Assembly: GCA_018819175.1 (NCBI GenBank)
Contig: JAHJQQ010000011.1
Span: 1-64,000, forward strand
DNA length: 64,000 bases
Origin: Gammaproteobacteria bacterium
Lineage (GTDB): Bacteria > Pseudomonadota > Gammaproteobacteria > Thiohalobacterales > Thiohalobacteraceae
Direction of reading: 5' to 3'
Both the position numbers and the translations under genes were made by a program. Below, one piece after another: positions 8,723-17,921 of this stretch. Below the pieces are notes generated by a model. The model was given only the letters and a program-made list of their open reading frames with translations, was not told the DNA's origin and did not search any database. Position 1 is the stretch's first letter. Each line of letters starts with the position of its first letter.

Positions 8723-9766
8723 ATGAGACACGGTGACATTTCATCCAGTAAGGATTGCGTCGGTGTTGCGGTGGTTAACTATAAGATGCCACGCCTGCAC
8801 ACCAAGGCGGAGGTTTTGGACAATGCGCGCAAGATTGCCGATATGATCGTCGGCATGAAGCAGGGGCTGCCGGGTATGGATCTGGTGATCTTTCCCGAGT
8901 ACAGCACGCACGGAATCATGTACGACGCCAAGGAGATGTATGCGACTGCGTCGACCGTGCCGGGCGAAGAGACCGAGATATTTGCGGATGCCTGCCGCAA
9001 GGCCAAGACCTGGGGGGTGTTCTCACTGACCGGAGAGCGGCATGAGGAACATCCCAGCAAGGCGCCTTACAACACGCTTATTCTGATGAACGATCAGGGT
9101 GAGATCGTGCAGAAATATCGCAAGATCATGCCCTGGTGTCCGGTGGAAGGTTGGTATCCGGGTGACAAGACCTATGTGTCGGAAGGACCGAAGGGCCTCA
9201 AGATCAGCCTGATCATTTGCGACGACGGCAACTATCCGGAAATCTGGCGCGACTGTGCCATGCGCGGCGCCGAATTGATCGTGCGCTGCCAGGGTTATAT
9301 GTATCCCTCGAAAGAGCAACAGGTGCTCGTCGCCAAAGCGATGGCATTTATGAACAATTCCTACGTAGCAGTGGCCAATGCCACGGGGTTTGATGGAGTG
9401 TATTCCTACTTCGGCCATTCCGCGCTGGTCGGTTTCGATGGCCGTACGCTGGGTGAATGTGGCGAGGAGGATTACGGTATCCAGTACGCCGAGATGTCGG
9501 TGTCCGCGATCCGAGATGCACGCTGCAACGGGCAATCGCAGAATCATCTGTTCAAGCTGCTGCACCGTGGCTATACGGGCATGCTCAATTCGGGCGACGG
9601 TGATCGTGGCGTGATGGAGTGTCCTTACGAATTCTACCGCACCTGGATCACCGATCCTTCCAAGGCACGCGACAATGCCGAGGCCATCACGCGCAAGACT
9701 ATCGGTACTGATGAGTGCCCGATCGATGGTATTCCCAACCAGAAAACGGGTACTGATCACCGCTGA
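8723..9766 (+). CDS. amiE: Aliphatic amidase AmiE
   Basis: Product of 347 aa, about the length of Pseudomonas aeruginosa AmiE and close to it from the first residues (MRHGDISSS). The nitrilase-superfamily triad falls at the classical positions: Glu59 (FPEYS), Lys134 (KYRKIMPW) and Cys166 (LIICDDGNYPEIWRD). It hydrolyses acetamide, propionamide and related amides to ammonium and carboxylates in the cytoplasm. It follows the UrtABCDE-type transporter, so uptake and hydrolysis are linked. No amiC/amiR regulator pair is present, which fits control by RpoN/NtrC instead. Confidence 0.95.
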   Translation: MRHGDISSSKDCVGVAVVNYKMPRLHTKAEVLDNARKIADMIVGMKQGLPGMDLVIFPEYSTHGIMYDAKEMYATASTVPGEETEIFADACRKAKTWGVFSLTGERHEEHPSKAPYNTLILMNDQGEIVQKYRKIMPWCPVEGWYPGDKTYVSEGPKGLKISLIICDDGNYPEIWRDCAMRGAELIVRCQGYMYPSKEQQVLVAKAMAFMNNSYVAVANATGFDGVYSYFGHSALVGFDGRTLGECGEEDYGIQYAEMSVSAIRDARCNGQSQNHLFKLLHRGYTGMLNSGDGDRGVMECPYEFYRTWITDPSKARDNAEAITRKTIGTDECPIDGIPNQKTGTDHR

Positions 9767-9834
9767 GTCTGCGCCACGAAACCCGGTTTTCCGTGAGTGT
9801 TGTAGAGTGCGGCAATCACAACGAGCCGCGCTGA

Positions 9835-11589
9835 ATGATGCACACAATTGCAGCTGGCGATTTCAATGCGGTACAGCGGCGACTGACGTTATACCTGATC
9901 GCACTGTGGGGTCGTTCGTTCAGCCTGGCAGGCGACGCCGAGCATTTGCCCTCAATTCAGAACGCCGTGATCCGATTGCCCATCTGCTGGACGGCTGCGG
10001 CGGGCATGCCGGTATTGCAGCGTTACCGCGCCGCGGCGGCGCATGCCGCGGCACATCAGATTTATGGCTCCACACCGTTTGTTGCTAACGGCCTAAAGGT
10101 ACGGCAGCGCGCATTGATTGCACTGATGGAAGACGCGCGCGTCGAGTCGATGGCTATGCAGACGTTTCCCGGTTTGCGGCGGCTTTGGTCGGGGTTTCAT
10201 CAGGGCGAGGCAGCGGATGGCAACGGATTTGATTCGCTGCTCGCACGCTTAGGGCGTGCCATCATCGACAGCGGTTATCGGGATACCAATCCCTGGGTGC
10301 AGAAGGGTGTCGATCTGTATTTTGAGAGTGTGCATCAATGCAGAGATCCGCAAGCGGCATACAAGATAGGCATGCAACTGGCGAATGATATCGGCCAGCT
10401 GAGAATCCCGATGAACGAATCCGTGCCACCCTGTATTGCGGCTTATCACGACGACCATCAACACCTGTGGGTACGGGAGCATTTAGTGCATGCGGCCGCG
10501 GAAATAGCACAGGCACCGGCAAGTGCGGCATCACGCTCCGCGCATCTGATAGAACAAAGTGCAGGTAAGTTGCTGCCCTTCGCGGCTGAACAACCCTGGG
10601 CGGATGCGCCGGCCGGTTGGTCGATCCACAGCGTCGAAGCCGATGCCGCACTTGAGTTCAATGCGCATGCCATCAACGCGGTACCTGCACAGTACCGCTA
10701 CCCCGAGTGGGATTACCGAATCGGCCTGTCGCGGCCAGATTGGGTAACGGTACATGAGCGCATGGCGCAGAATATGCCGGCGGGTCTGGCTGAACGGCTG
10801 CTTGTTCGCCACGCGCATCTGCTTGCCGCATTGGAACGTATTGTCGGTGCACTGCGTCAGCAAGGGCGTGCGCGGTTGCGCCGCCAATTCGAAGGGGATG
10901 ATGTCGATCTGGATGCCGCGATAGGCGCAGCTGTGGAGTTGCGCCATCGGCATGTAGGCGAGCCACGCGTGTATCTGCGTCAACAGATTCACAGTCGCCA
11001 GGATGTGACCGTGCTGTTGCTATTGGATCTGTCGACATCGGCGAATGATCGGATAGCTGATTCGCATAGAACAATATTGGAACTGACTTGTGATGCCAGC
11101 TTATTGCTGGCGGTCGTGCTGGAACGTTTGGGGGAGCGTTTTGCCGTGCATGGCTTCAGTTCGAACGGTCGGCATGAAGTGAATTATCTACACTTCAAGA
11201 ATTTCGAGGAGCCCTGTGATGCGATTGCGCTGGATAGGGTCGCCGGTATGCGTGCCGGCTTGTCCACCCGCTTGGGAGCGGCGCTCCGGCACGCCGGTGA
11301 CGTGCTTTCTGAACAGCCCGGCGAGCGTAGGTTGTTGCTGGTGCTGACCGACGGCCAGCCCAGCGATATAGACGTGTACGATGCGCGCTATCTCATCGAA
11401 GATGCACGCAACGCGGTGGTTGAATTGAGGTCGAGTGGGATACAGACTTTCTGCATGAACCTCGATACACGTGGTAATGACTATGCCGCGCGTATTTTTG
11501 GTCCGACACATTATGAAGTTTTAGAGCAGGTCGAGCGCCTGCCGGAGAAATTGCCGCGCCTGGTGTTGGCGTTGACGCGCCGACATTGA
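9835..11589 (+). CDS. NorD/CbbO-like VWA-domain protein
   Basis: Product of 584 aa. The N-terminal part (RRLTLYLIALWGRSF, YRAAAAHAAAHQIYG) is typical of NorD/CbbO proteins. The C-terminal von Willebrand A domain has a MIDAS motif DLSTS at residues 398-402 and a later LTDGQPSD. NorD and CbbO act with an AAA+ MoxR-type ATPase (NorQ, CbbQ) to insert cofactors into, or remodel, nitric oxide reductase or RuBisCO. No such ATPase and neither client enzyme is nearby. The gene begins 68 nt after amiE, with only a weak ribosome binding site, so an amide-related role is possible but unproven. Confidence 0.8.
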   Translation: MMHTIAAGDFNAVQRRLTLYLIALWGRSFSLAGDAEHLPSIQNAVIRLPICWTAAAGMPVLQRYRAAAAHAAAHQIYGSTPFVANGLKVRQRALIALMEDARVESMAMQTFPGLRRLWSGFHQGEAADGNGFDSLLARLGRAIIDSGYRDTNPWVQKGVDLYFESVHQCRDPQAAYKIGMQLANDIGQLRIPMNESVPPCIAAYHDDHQHLWVREHLVHAAAEIAQAPASAASRSAHLIEQSAGKLLPFAAEQPWADAPAGWSIHSVEADAALEFNAHAINAVPAQYRYPEWDYRIGLSRPDWVTVHERMAQNMPAGLAERLLVRHAHLLAALERIVGALRQQGRARLRRQFEGDDVDLDAAIGAAVELRHRHVGEPRVYLRQQIHSRQDVTVLLLLDLSTSANDRIADSHRTILELTCDASLLLAVVLERLGERFAVHGFSSNGRHEVNYLHFKNFEEPCDAIALDRVAGMRAGLSTRLGAALRHAGDVLSEQPGERRLLLVLTDGQPSDIDVYDARYLIEDARNAVVELRSSGIQTFCMNLDTRGNDYAARIFGPTHYEVLEQVERLPEKLPRLVLALTRRH

Positions 11590-11626
11590 CGGCGTGATTA
11601 TTCAGGCTTGGGATGTGGAGCGTCGG

Positions 11627-11863
11627 TCAGGCAAGCACATCGATAATTGTGCCAATCATGTCATCGGCGGCTTTGATGGTTTTGGCGGAGGCTGCAACCT
11701 GTTGCTCACTTTGCTTCAGAGTGACCAGCGCTTCGGTCATGGAGCGCATGTCAGTAGAAGATGCCTGGCCGGCATTCGCAATGGCTGATGCGCTGCTTGC
11801 TGCACCTTGCATGCCTTTCTGTACACCCAATAGGCCGGTTGCAGCTACGGAATCGATACTCAT
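11627..11863 (-). CDS. Small flagellar-hook-like protein
   Basis: Product of 78 aa. The C-terminal half (ALVTLKQSEQQVAASAKTIKAADDMIGTIIDVLA, given here only for its key words VTLKQSE, AKTIKAADDMIG, IIDVLA) resembles the helical C-terminus shared by flagellar rod and hook proteins (AKVI..ADEMLGTLLDI). Similar short genes occur in many gammaproteobacteria as putative motility proteins. No signal peptide is present. It lies 24 nt after another small gene on the same strand and converges on the NorD-like gene. No other flagellar genes are nearby. Function unknown. Confidence 0.65.
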   Translation of the reverse strand: MSIDSVAATGLLGVQKGMQGAASSASAIANAGQASSTDMRSMTEALVTLKQSEQQVAASAKTIKAADDMIGTIIDVLA

Positions 11864-11887
11864 ATCTCTTCTCTCTCTTGCTCTGGT

Positions 11888-12190
11888 TTAGGCGAAAACG
11901 TCTACTTTCGAACCGACGGATGAATCAGAACTTCTGCGTGATCTGGGCTCTGCCTGAGTTCTGGATTCCGCCTCGTTCCTAGCCTCAGACCGTTTATTTT
12001 GAGCGGCGTCATGTCTGCTGTCATCGCGTTCGGCGCGACGCGCATCATTGCGACGCGTCTCCTGAGCGGTGGCTTCGTTCTGGGTGGGCGCGACGACGGG
12101 GCGGCTGGAGACTTGCGCCTCTTGCTGCGCTGGGCGCGGCGGCTCGGGGGCGTGGTGCGGTGCCTGTACTACTGTCGGTGGTATATGCAT
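11888..12190 (-). CDS. Small charged, Pro-rich hypothetical protein
   Basis: Product of 100 aa starting at the ATG at 12190, which has AGG 9 nt upstream. An upstream frame to 12265 exists without support. The first third is Pro/Gln-rich (HHAPEPPRPAQQ), the middle is Arg/Asp/Glu-rich and low complexity, and it ends SSVGSKVDVFA. It is probably cotranscribed with the flagellar-hook-like gene downstream. The protein is likely disordered. I do not recognise a characterised family. Confidence 0.55.
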   Translation of the reverse strand: MHIPPTVVQAPHHAPEPPRPAQQEAQVSSRPVVAPTQNEATAQETRRNDARRAERDDSRHDAAQNKRSEARNEAESRTQAEPRSRRSSDSSVGSKVDVFA

Positions 12191-12451
12191 GTCAGATAAC
12201 CTGCTGTAACTATTACTAGTTTGTGCGCATTGTCGGGGTCCATCGCCGACGTCGACTGTTCCCAAGTGCGCGCTTACAGGTTCCCTCAGGTAGTTTAACG
12301 GCTGAGCTTGGGGAGTCTTGAACTGCCCCCGAGGGTTTGGCTGAAATTGTCAGGCTTTTCCGTGAACTGGCTTTGCCGCTATACTCACCGCCCCGATGTG
12401 CAGGCCAATGTCTGCGCCATTTGCCATCACCCGTAACGGAGAACGTTTACC

Positions 12452-13210
12452 GTGAGTCAGCATGACAGAACATTTGCAATCACCTTCGTTGGCGTACTGG
12501 GCTTTCTCGTAGTCCTGGCGGTCGTGTTTTATTTCATCGCGAACAGCGTTGTGAAGACCGGCGGTTCCGCAGGTGAGAATACCCAGGCGACTCAAATCGC
12601 AGACGAAAATATCAAACCGGTTGGTGCGGTGACGGTAGCCGACCAGTCGGGCGCCAGTGCTGCCAGCGCCGGTCCGCGTTCTGGTGCGGAGGTCTATAAC
12701 GCAGTCTGTATGGCCTGTCACGGCACGGGTGCCGCCGGCGCGCCGAAGGTTGGCGACAAGGCTGCCTGGGCGCCGCGTCATGCACAGGGTATTGATACCC
12801 TGAACAGCAACGCGATCAACGGAATACGTGCGATGCCGCCCAAGGGTACGTGCGGCGACTGCTCGGATGATGAGTTGAAAGGTGCTGTTGCCTACATGCT
12901 CAATGAGTCTGGTTTCAAGGTTACCGTTGCTGCTGCACCAGCCGCAGCGGCACCGGCTGCTGCGAGTGCCGATGCCGGCAAGCAGATTTATGATGCCAGC
13001 TGCATGGCTTGCCATTCCACCGGCGCTGCCGGTGCACCGAAGGTTGGTGACAAGGCTGCCTGGGCGCCGCGTATTGCGCAAGGTGTCGATACGCTGGTCA
13101 ATCATGCCATCAACGGTATTCGTGCGATGCCGCCGAAAGGTACCTGCATGTCATGCTCGGATGATGATTTGAAGGCTGCGGTCAGCTACATGGTTAACGA
13201 AAGCAAATAA
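12452..13210 (+). CDS. Membrane-anchored diheme cytochrome c (c5-like tandem)
   Basis: Product of 252 aa with an N-terminal membrane anchor (about residues 9-31) and two nearly identical cytochrome c5-type domains. Heme motifs CMACH are at about 86-90 and 184-188. Each domain has the distal RAMPPKGTC with a Met ligand, followed by CxxC pairs (CGDC, CMSC) that could form the disulfide typical of c5. An Ala/Pro linker joins the domains, which clearly arose by duplication. The GTG start has GGAG upstream. It is a periplasmic electron carrier; its oxidase or reductase partner is not in the window. Confidence 0.9.
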   Translation: MSQHDRTFAITFVGVLGFLVVLAVVFYFIANSVVKTGGSAGENTQATQIADENIKPVGAVTVADQSGASAASAGPRSGAEVYNAVCMACHGTGAAGAPKVGDKAAWAPRHAQGIDTLNSNAINGIRAMPPKGTCGDCSDDELKGAVAYMLNESGFKVTVAAAPAAAAPAAASADAGKQIYDASCMACHSTGAAGAPKVGDKAAWAPRIAQGVDTLVNHAINGIRAMPPKGTCMSCSDDDLKAAVSYMVNESK

Positions 13211-13230
13211 GCTTCGTTATTGCCGTATCA

Positions 13231-13261
13231 AAAGGCCGTACGTAAGTACGGCCTTTTTTGT
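13231..13261 (+). terminator. Rho-independent terminator of the cytochrome gene
   Basis: AAAAGGCCGTAC and GTACGGCCTTTT pair in a 12-bp stem with a GTAA loop and run into T6. It starts 21 nt after the cytochrome stop codon. The A-run on the other side makes it plausibly bidirectional. Confidence 0.9.
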
Positions 13262-13305
13262 GTTCAAGAAGTAGTAATTATTTCGCCAACGATAGTCTAG
13301 ATTTT

Positions 13306-13340
13306 CTAGTCCCTAGTCCCTAGTCCCTAGTCCCTAGTCC
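13306..13340. repeat. Five tandem CTAGTCC heptamers
   Basis: Exactly five head-to-tail copies of the 7-mer CTAGTCC occupy the spacer just after the rep stop codon. A related TAGTCTAG lies 12 nt before them. A slippage-prone minisatellite of this kind can vary between strains. Confidence 0.9.
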
Positions 13341-13350
13341 CTGCTTGAAA

Positions 13351-15351
13351 TCACGTCAACATCCCACGCAAGTTGGCGAGATGCGCCTTGCCACGCGTCT
13401 GGCGTTCTTCGGGATCAACCTGTCCGCTACGGTTTTCCCAGCGCAGATCATCGGCGGGTAGTTCGTTCAGAAACCGACTCGGCTCGCAGGATTCCCATTC
13501 CCGCGCACGTTTACGACGGCTGCAATAACTCAGATTCAATGTCTTCTGCGCGCGCGTTATGCCAACGTAGGCCAGCCGGCGTTCCTCGTCGAGATTGTCT
13601 TCTTCGATACTGCTGCGGTGCGGAAGAATGCCTTCTTCGACGCCAACCAGAAACACATTCGGGAATTCCAATCCTTTCGCGGCATGCAATGTCATCAGAT
13701 GCACGCAGTTGCCGCCGGCCTCGTCTTTATCCCGATCCAGTATATCCATCAGGCTGAGACGATTGACCAGTTCACTCAGGCCGGCATCGTCGCCGATCTG
13801 TTTGGTCATTTGTTCCAGCCAGCTGAACAGGTCATCGACGTTCTGAATATGGCGCGCCGCCTCATCGGGATCGCGCGTACTGGTTTCTAGCCATTGCATA
13901 TAACCGATGTCGTTTACCAGTTCTTTGAACAGCTCGATAGGGTTGCCGCGTTTGGCGCGATCGGCAAAGTTCACCACCCATTGCGCGAATTCCTGTACGC
14001 GCGTCAGGGCGCGACCGCTCAGTTGTTGGGTCAATCCCAATTCGAAACAGGCTGCCAATAAACTGATGCCGCGTTCACTGGAATAGGCGCCGAGTTTTTC
14101 CAGCGTAGACGGACCAATCTCGCGGCGCGGTGTATTCACCGCGCGCAGGAAGGCGCGGTCGTCGTCTTCATTGACCAGCAGGCGCAGATAGGCGACCAGA
14201 TCCTTGATCTCGGCATAATCGAAGAACGACATGCCGCCGGACAGGTGATAAGGGATGCGATGTTCGCGCAGAATCTTTTCGAACGGGCGCGCCTGATGAT
14301 TGCCGCGGTAGAGAATGGCGAAATCACCGTCGCGACTGGCCGCAGTGAATTTCTGATGCAGCAGCTCAGACACAACGCGCTCCGCTTCATGTTCGGGATC
14401 GCGACAGGGCAACACGCGTAATGCGGTTCCGTAACCGAGTTCGCTCCACAGCTTTTTTTCAAAGATGTGTGAGTTGTTGGCAATCAGTTGATTGGCGCAT
14501 TTGAGAATGCAGCCGGTGGAACGGTAATTCTGTTCCAGCTTGACGACCTTGAGGCGCGGATAATCCTCTTGCAGGCGCATAAGATTTTCGGGGCGCGCGC
14601 CACGCCAGGTGTAGATCGACTGATCGTCGTCACCTACGGCCGTGAAGATGCCTAGTCGGCCGACAAGTTGTTTAACCAGTTCATACTGCGCGCCATTGGT
14701 ATCCTGATATTCGTCAACCAGAAAATGCCGAATACGTGCCTGCCAACGTTCGCGCACCTCGGCGTCGTCAGTGAGCAATGTTACCGGCGCGAGGATCAGG
14801 TCATCGAAATCGAAGGCGTTGTAGGCTTTGAGGTGGCGCTGGTATTCCTCATAGATGCGCGCGATGGCGATGTCGCGATCGTCTTCCGCCTTGAGCAGTG
14901 CCGCAGCCGGCAACAGCTGATCGTTTTTCCAGGCGGAGATTTTCCATCGCGTCTGATCCGGGTCCAGGCCGATGCGCGCCTTGTTGATCAGCTCGTTGAT
15001 CAGATGCCCGCTGTCCTGACTGTCGAAAATCGAAAACCCGGGTTTGAATCCGAGGTGTTTGTGTTCGCGGCGCAGGATATTCAACCCCAGGGTATGAAAC
15101 GTCGACACCGTCAGGCCGCGGGATTTTTCGCGCGGCAGCAGTGAGGAGACGCGCTCACGCATCTCACGCGCCGCCTTGTTAGTGAAAGTGACGGCAGTGA
15201 TGTGCGCGGCGTCCATGCCCTGATTGAGGATCAGGTGTGCGATCTTCTGGGTGATGACACGCGTCTTGCCGCTGCCAGCGCCGGCCAGCACTAACAGGGG
15301 TCCGTCCACGTGCTGTACCGCAGCATGTTGGCGGGGATTGAGATCTGACAC
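13351..15351 (-). CDS. rep: ATP-dependent DNA helicase Rep
   Basis: Product of 666 aa, the usual Rep length, of the UvrD/Rep superfamily 1A. It opens LNPRQHAAVQHVDGPLLVLA and has Walker A AGAGSGKT, motif II DEYQDTN, QNYRS and the late VGITRAQKTL motif. Rep unwinds 3'-5' and removes proteins ahead of replication forks. The closeness to Rep rather than UvrD (about 720 aa) rests on length and start. It is the last gene before the heptamer repeats on this strand. Confidence 0.92.
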   Translation of the reverse strand: MSDLNPRQHAAVQHVDGPLLVLAGAGSGKTRVITQKIAHLILNQGMDAAHITAVTFTNKAAREMRERVSSLLPREKSRGLTVSTFHTLGLNILRREHKHLGFKPGFSIFDSQDSGHLINELINKARIGLDPDQTRWKISAWKNDQLLPAAALLKAEDDRDIAIARIYEEYQRHLKAYNAFDFDDLILAPVTLLTDDAEVRERWQARIRHFLVDEYQDTNGAQYELVKQLVGRLGIFTAVGDDDQSIYTWRGARPENLMRLQEDYPRLKVVKLEQNYRSTGCILKCANQLIANNSHIFEKKLWSELGYGTALRVLPCRDPEHEAERVVSELLHQKFTAASRDGDFAILYRGNHQARPFEKILREHRIPYHLSGGMSFFDYAEIKDLVAYLRLLVNEDDDRAFLRAVNTPRREIGPSTLEKLGAYSSERGISLLAACFELGLTQQLSGRALTRVQEFAQWVVNFADRAKRGNPIELFKELVNDIGYMQWLETSTRDPDEAARHIQNVDDLFSWLEQMTKQIGDDAGLSELVNRLSLMDILDRDKDEAGGNCVHLMTLHAAKGLEFPNVFLVGVEEGILPHRSSIEEDNLDEERRLAYVGITRAQKTLNLSYCSRRKRAREWESCEPSRFLNELPADDLRWENRSGQVDPEERQTRGKAHLANLRGMLT

Positions 15352-15992
15352 GCAGGTTACCGCTCTGGGAGATGAATACGTCGGGGTGATTCTAACCCGG
15401 CGAGCGCTTGGCGGGTATCTTGACCTGAGCAGTGATTGCCGATAGTGACATCAGAACAATCCTTTCACCACGAAGGCGCGGAAGGCGCACAAAGGAAATA
15501 TCAACAAAGTTGACCCTTTCCACTCAAGTAATATGGGAGAGAGATGTTCGTTGAGACAGCCGCCTCTCCCTGAGTCTCCCTCGAGTGGGGGGAACCTACG
15601 GTTTTACATTTATGGGTCTACGCGGATTCGTGTGGGTGAATTGGCCTCCGGAAGGGTGCGCACACCCTGTTCAGTAGTGGGAAGACGATCATGTAGCCCG
15701 GATGAAGCGAAGCGGAATCCGGGGATGCACCGCCGTGACCGGGGTGATCACGATAGCGTGCGCCGCCTCCCCAGGCGCATTTCCCGGATTCCGCTTCGCT
15801 TCATCCGGGCTACGATTGCGATGTCGGCCCCGGTGCTTGCTGTCCGGTCTTGTGCGGCTTCGTCGTGCCCGCCGTGGAGATACCCCGAACGTTGCCTGCT
15901 TACCCACACGAATCCGCGTTGAGCCACATTTAATTTTTTTCCTTTGTGCGCCTTCCGCGCCTTCGTGGTAAATCTTTTTAAACTGACGCGAT
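15352..15992. repeat. Gap with a 503-bp nested inverted-repeat structure (15467-15969)
   Basis: Three concentric inverted-repeat pairs are visible. The outer arms are an exact 32-bp pair at 15467-15498 and 15938-15969. A middle 17-bp pair is CGCGGATTCGTGTGGGT at 15621-15637 and its inverse at 15902-15918. An inner 31-bp pair built on GTAGCCCGGATGAAGCG lies at 15693-15723 and 15783-15813. No gene is supported. It looks like successive insertion of palindromic repeat units into one another, or a decayed foldback element. Confidence 0.85.
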
Positions 15993-17495
15993 TCACACCA
16001 GCGGCCGATCCAAATTGCGATACCCGAGCGCTTCGCCCAGATGCGGGGCTTCTATGTGTGTGCTGTGGTCTAGATCAGCAATGGTGCGGGCCACGCGCAG
16101 CACGCGGTGATAGGCGCGCGCGGACAGGCGTAAACGTTCCATGGCCTGACGTAACAGCTGCTGTTCCGGTGGCCGCAGATGACAGTGGCGATCCATGGCA
16201 ACGCCGTAGAGGCGTGCATTGCAGATGTCCTGACGCGTGAGCTGGCGCTCACGGGTCAGGATAACTCGCTCGCGCACGGCAGCGCTGGATTCTCCGGGTG
16301 GCCCCTGGAGATCCTGAGGTGGAAGGCGTGGGACGTCCACATGCAGATCGATGCGATCCAGCAACGGCCCGGAAATACGCTGGCGATAGCGTTGTACTTG
16401 CTCAGAAGTGCAGCGACAACGGCCGGCCTGATCACCCAGATAGCCGCAGGGACAGGGATTCATCGCTGCCACCAATTGGAAGCGGGCAGGGAATTCCGCC
16501 TGGCGTGCCGCGCGGGAGATCGTGATCTGGCCACTCTCCAACGGTTCGCGCAAGACTTCCAGGACCCTGCGGTCGAACTCCGGTAATTCATCCAGAAACA
16601 AGACGCCCTGATGCGCCAACGAAATCTCGCCGGGACGCGGACTGGATCCGCCGCCGACCAGTGCGACCGCGGAGGCGGTGTGATGCGGCGTGCGAAACGG
16701 GCGTTGGCGCCAGTGGGCAAGTTTGAAGCCTTGCATGCTGATAGAGGCAATGGCGGCCGCCTCCAATGCCTCGTCATCGGTCATCGGCGGCAGAATGCCG
16801 GGTAAGCGGCTGGCCAGTAGACTCTTGCCCGTGCCCGGCGGCCCCGCAAATAAAAGGCTATGTCCACCGGCGGCGCTGATCTCCAGGGCGCGCCGCGCCT
16901 GCAATTGTCCGCGTACATCAGCGAGATCCGGCAAGGTCTGTTCACCGGCTGATGCCGTCACAGTGGTCAGGTTTTGCAGCGGGCCTTGGTCATTCAGATG
17001 TCGGGCAACCTCCAGCAGATGCTTCGCCCCCAGGGCCTGCTGCTGCGCAATCAGTGCCGCTTCAGCGAAATTATCTACAGGGACGATCAAACGGCGCTGC
17101 GCCTTGGCGGCCGCCATGCCGGCAGGTAACGCGCCGGTGATGGCGCGCAGATCGCCGGAGAGCGCGAGTTCGCCAATGAACTCGTAGTCCGCGACATGCG
17201 TCTGCGCGATCTGCCCCGAGGCCACGAGAATCCCAAGCGCAATGGGCAGATCGAAACGCCCGCCATCCTTGGGCAGATCAGCCGGCGCGAGATTGATGGT
17301 GATACGACGGGCGGGAAATTCGAATTGGCTGTTGAGCAGTGCACCGCGCACGCGGTCTTTGCTTTCTTTGACCGCCGTTTCCGGCAGGCCGACGATGGAG
17401 AGACTGGGCAGCCCGTTGCCGAGATGTACCTCGACTGTGACCAGGGGCGCCGCGATTCCCAGCTGGGCGCGACTGTAAACAACAGCGAGGCTCAT
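15993..17495 (-). CDS. comM: Mg-chelatase-like AAA ATPase ComM (YifB)
   Basis: Product of 500 aa. It has the N-terminal ChlI fold (MSLAVVYSRAQLG, LSIVGLPETAVKESKDRVR), a central AAA+ module with Walker A GPPGTGKS and Walker B LFLDELPEF, a CPCG.LGD segment with paired cysteines and the C-terminal Mg_chelatase_C helices. ComM is a hexameric helicase that promotes branch migration during natural transformation in Vibrio and relatives. The next gene upstream is ubiK, a common arrangement. Its presence hints at, but does not prove, competence. Confidence 0.93.
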   Translation of the reverse strand: MSLAVVYSRAQLGIAAPLVTVEVHLGNGLPSLSIVGLPETAVKESKDRVRGALLNSQFEFPARRITINLAPADLPKDGGRFDLPIALGILVASGQIAQTHVADYEFIGELALSGDLRAITGALPAGMAAAKAQRRLIVPVDNFAEAALIAQQQALGAKHLLEVARHLNDQGPLQNLTTVTASAGEQTLPDLADVRGQLQARRALEISAAGGHSLLFAGPPGTGKSLLASRLPGILPPMTDDEALEAAAIASISMQGFKLAHWRQRPFRTPHHTASAVALVGGGSSPRPGEISLAHQGVLFLDELPEFDRRVLEVLREPLESGQITISRAARQAEFPARFQLVAAMNPCPCGYLGDQAGRCRCTSEQVQRYRQRISGPLLDRIDLHVDVPRLPPQDLQGPPGESSAAVRERVILTRERQLTRQDICNARLYGVAMDRHCHLRPPEQQLLRQAMERLRLSARAYHRVLRVARTIADLDHSTHIEAPHLGEALGYRNLDRPLV

Positions 17496-17559
17496 GTTTC
17501 CCTTCCCTAGGAATTAGCATCGGATCATCCTGATCCGCGTCTGCCATGGTCAGTCTGAT

Positions 17560-17871
17560 TCAGCCGCCATCCATATCCTGATCGTCGGCGGTGTTGTCAT
17601 AGGTTGGCCCGGTAGCGGTTTTTTTACCGAATACCTTCTCTTCCAGTGCGGCAACCTGGTATGTCATGGCATCCAGCTTGGCGCGGGTGCGGGCCAGCAC
17701 CTTGGCTTGAACCTCGTATTCCTCGCGTGTCACCAGATCCAGACGGCCCAGAGCCGCTTGAATAGCCGCGCGCAGATTGCGATCGATATCCTGCTGCAGC
17801 ACCCGCATGCCTTCCGGCACCGAGTTGTTCAGGCGTTGCGCAATATCATCGAAAAATTTTGGATCGATCAT
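17560..17871 (-). CDS. ubiK: Ubiquinone biosynthesis accessory factor UbiK
   Basis: Product of 103 aa of the BMFP family (MIDPKFFDDIAQRLNNSVPEG at the start, then RLDLVTREEYEVQAKVLARTR and a C-terminal coiled coil ending in EEKVFGK). UbiK binds UbiJ and supports aerobic ubiquinone synthesis. The start at 17871 gives the canonical MIDPK N-terminus. A 45-nt upstream extension in frame is unlikely. It is followed by comM on the same strand. Confidence 0.88.
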   Translation of the reverse strand: MIDPKFFDDIAQRLNNSVPEGMRVLQQDIDRNLRAAIQAALGRLDLVTREEYEVQAKVLARTRAKLDAMTYQVAALEEKVFGKKTATGPTYDNTADDQDMDGG

Positions 17872-17921
17872 GCGCGGCACTCTACCGCAGCACCCTCGTC
17901 CGGGTCCAGGTTGCATGCCGA

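Noticed and set aside
15533..15922. Several open frames in the rep-comM gap
   Set aside because: They translate the nested inverted repeats; similar peptide strings (RIPLRFIRAT) appear in opposite frames because of the palindromes.
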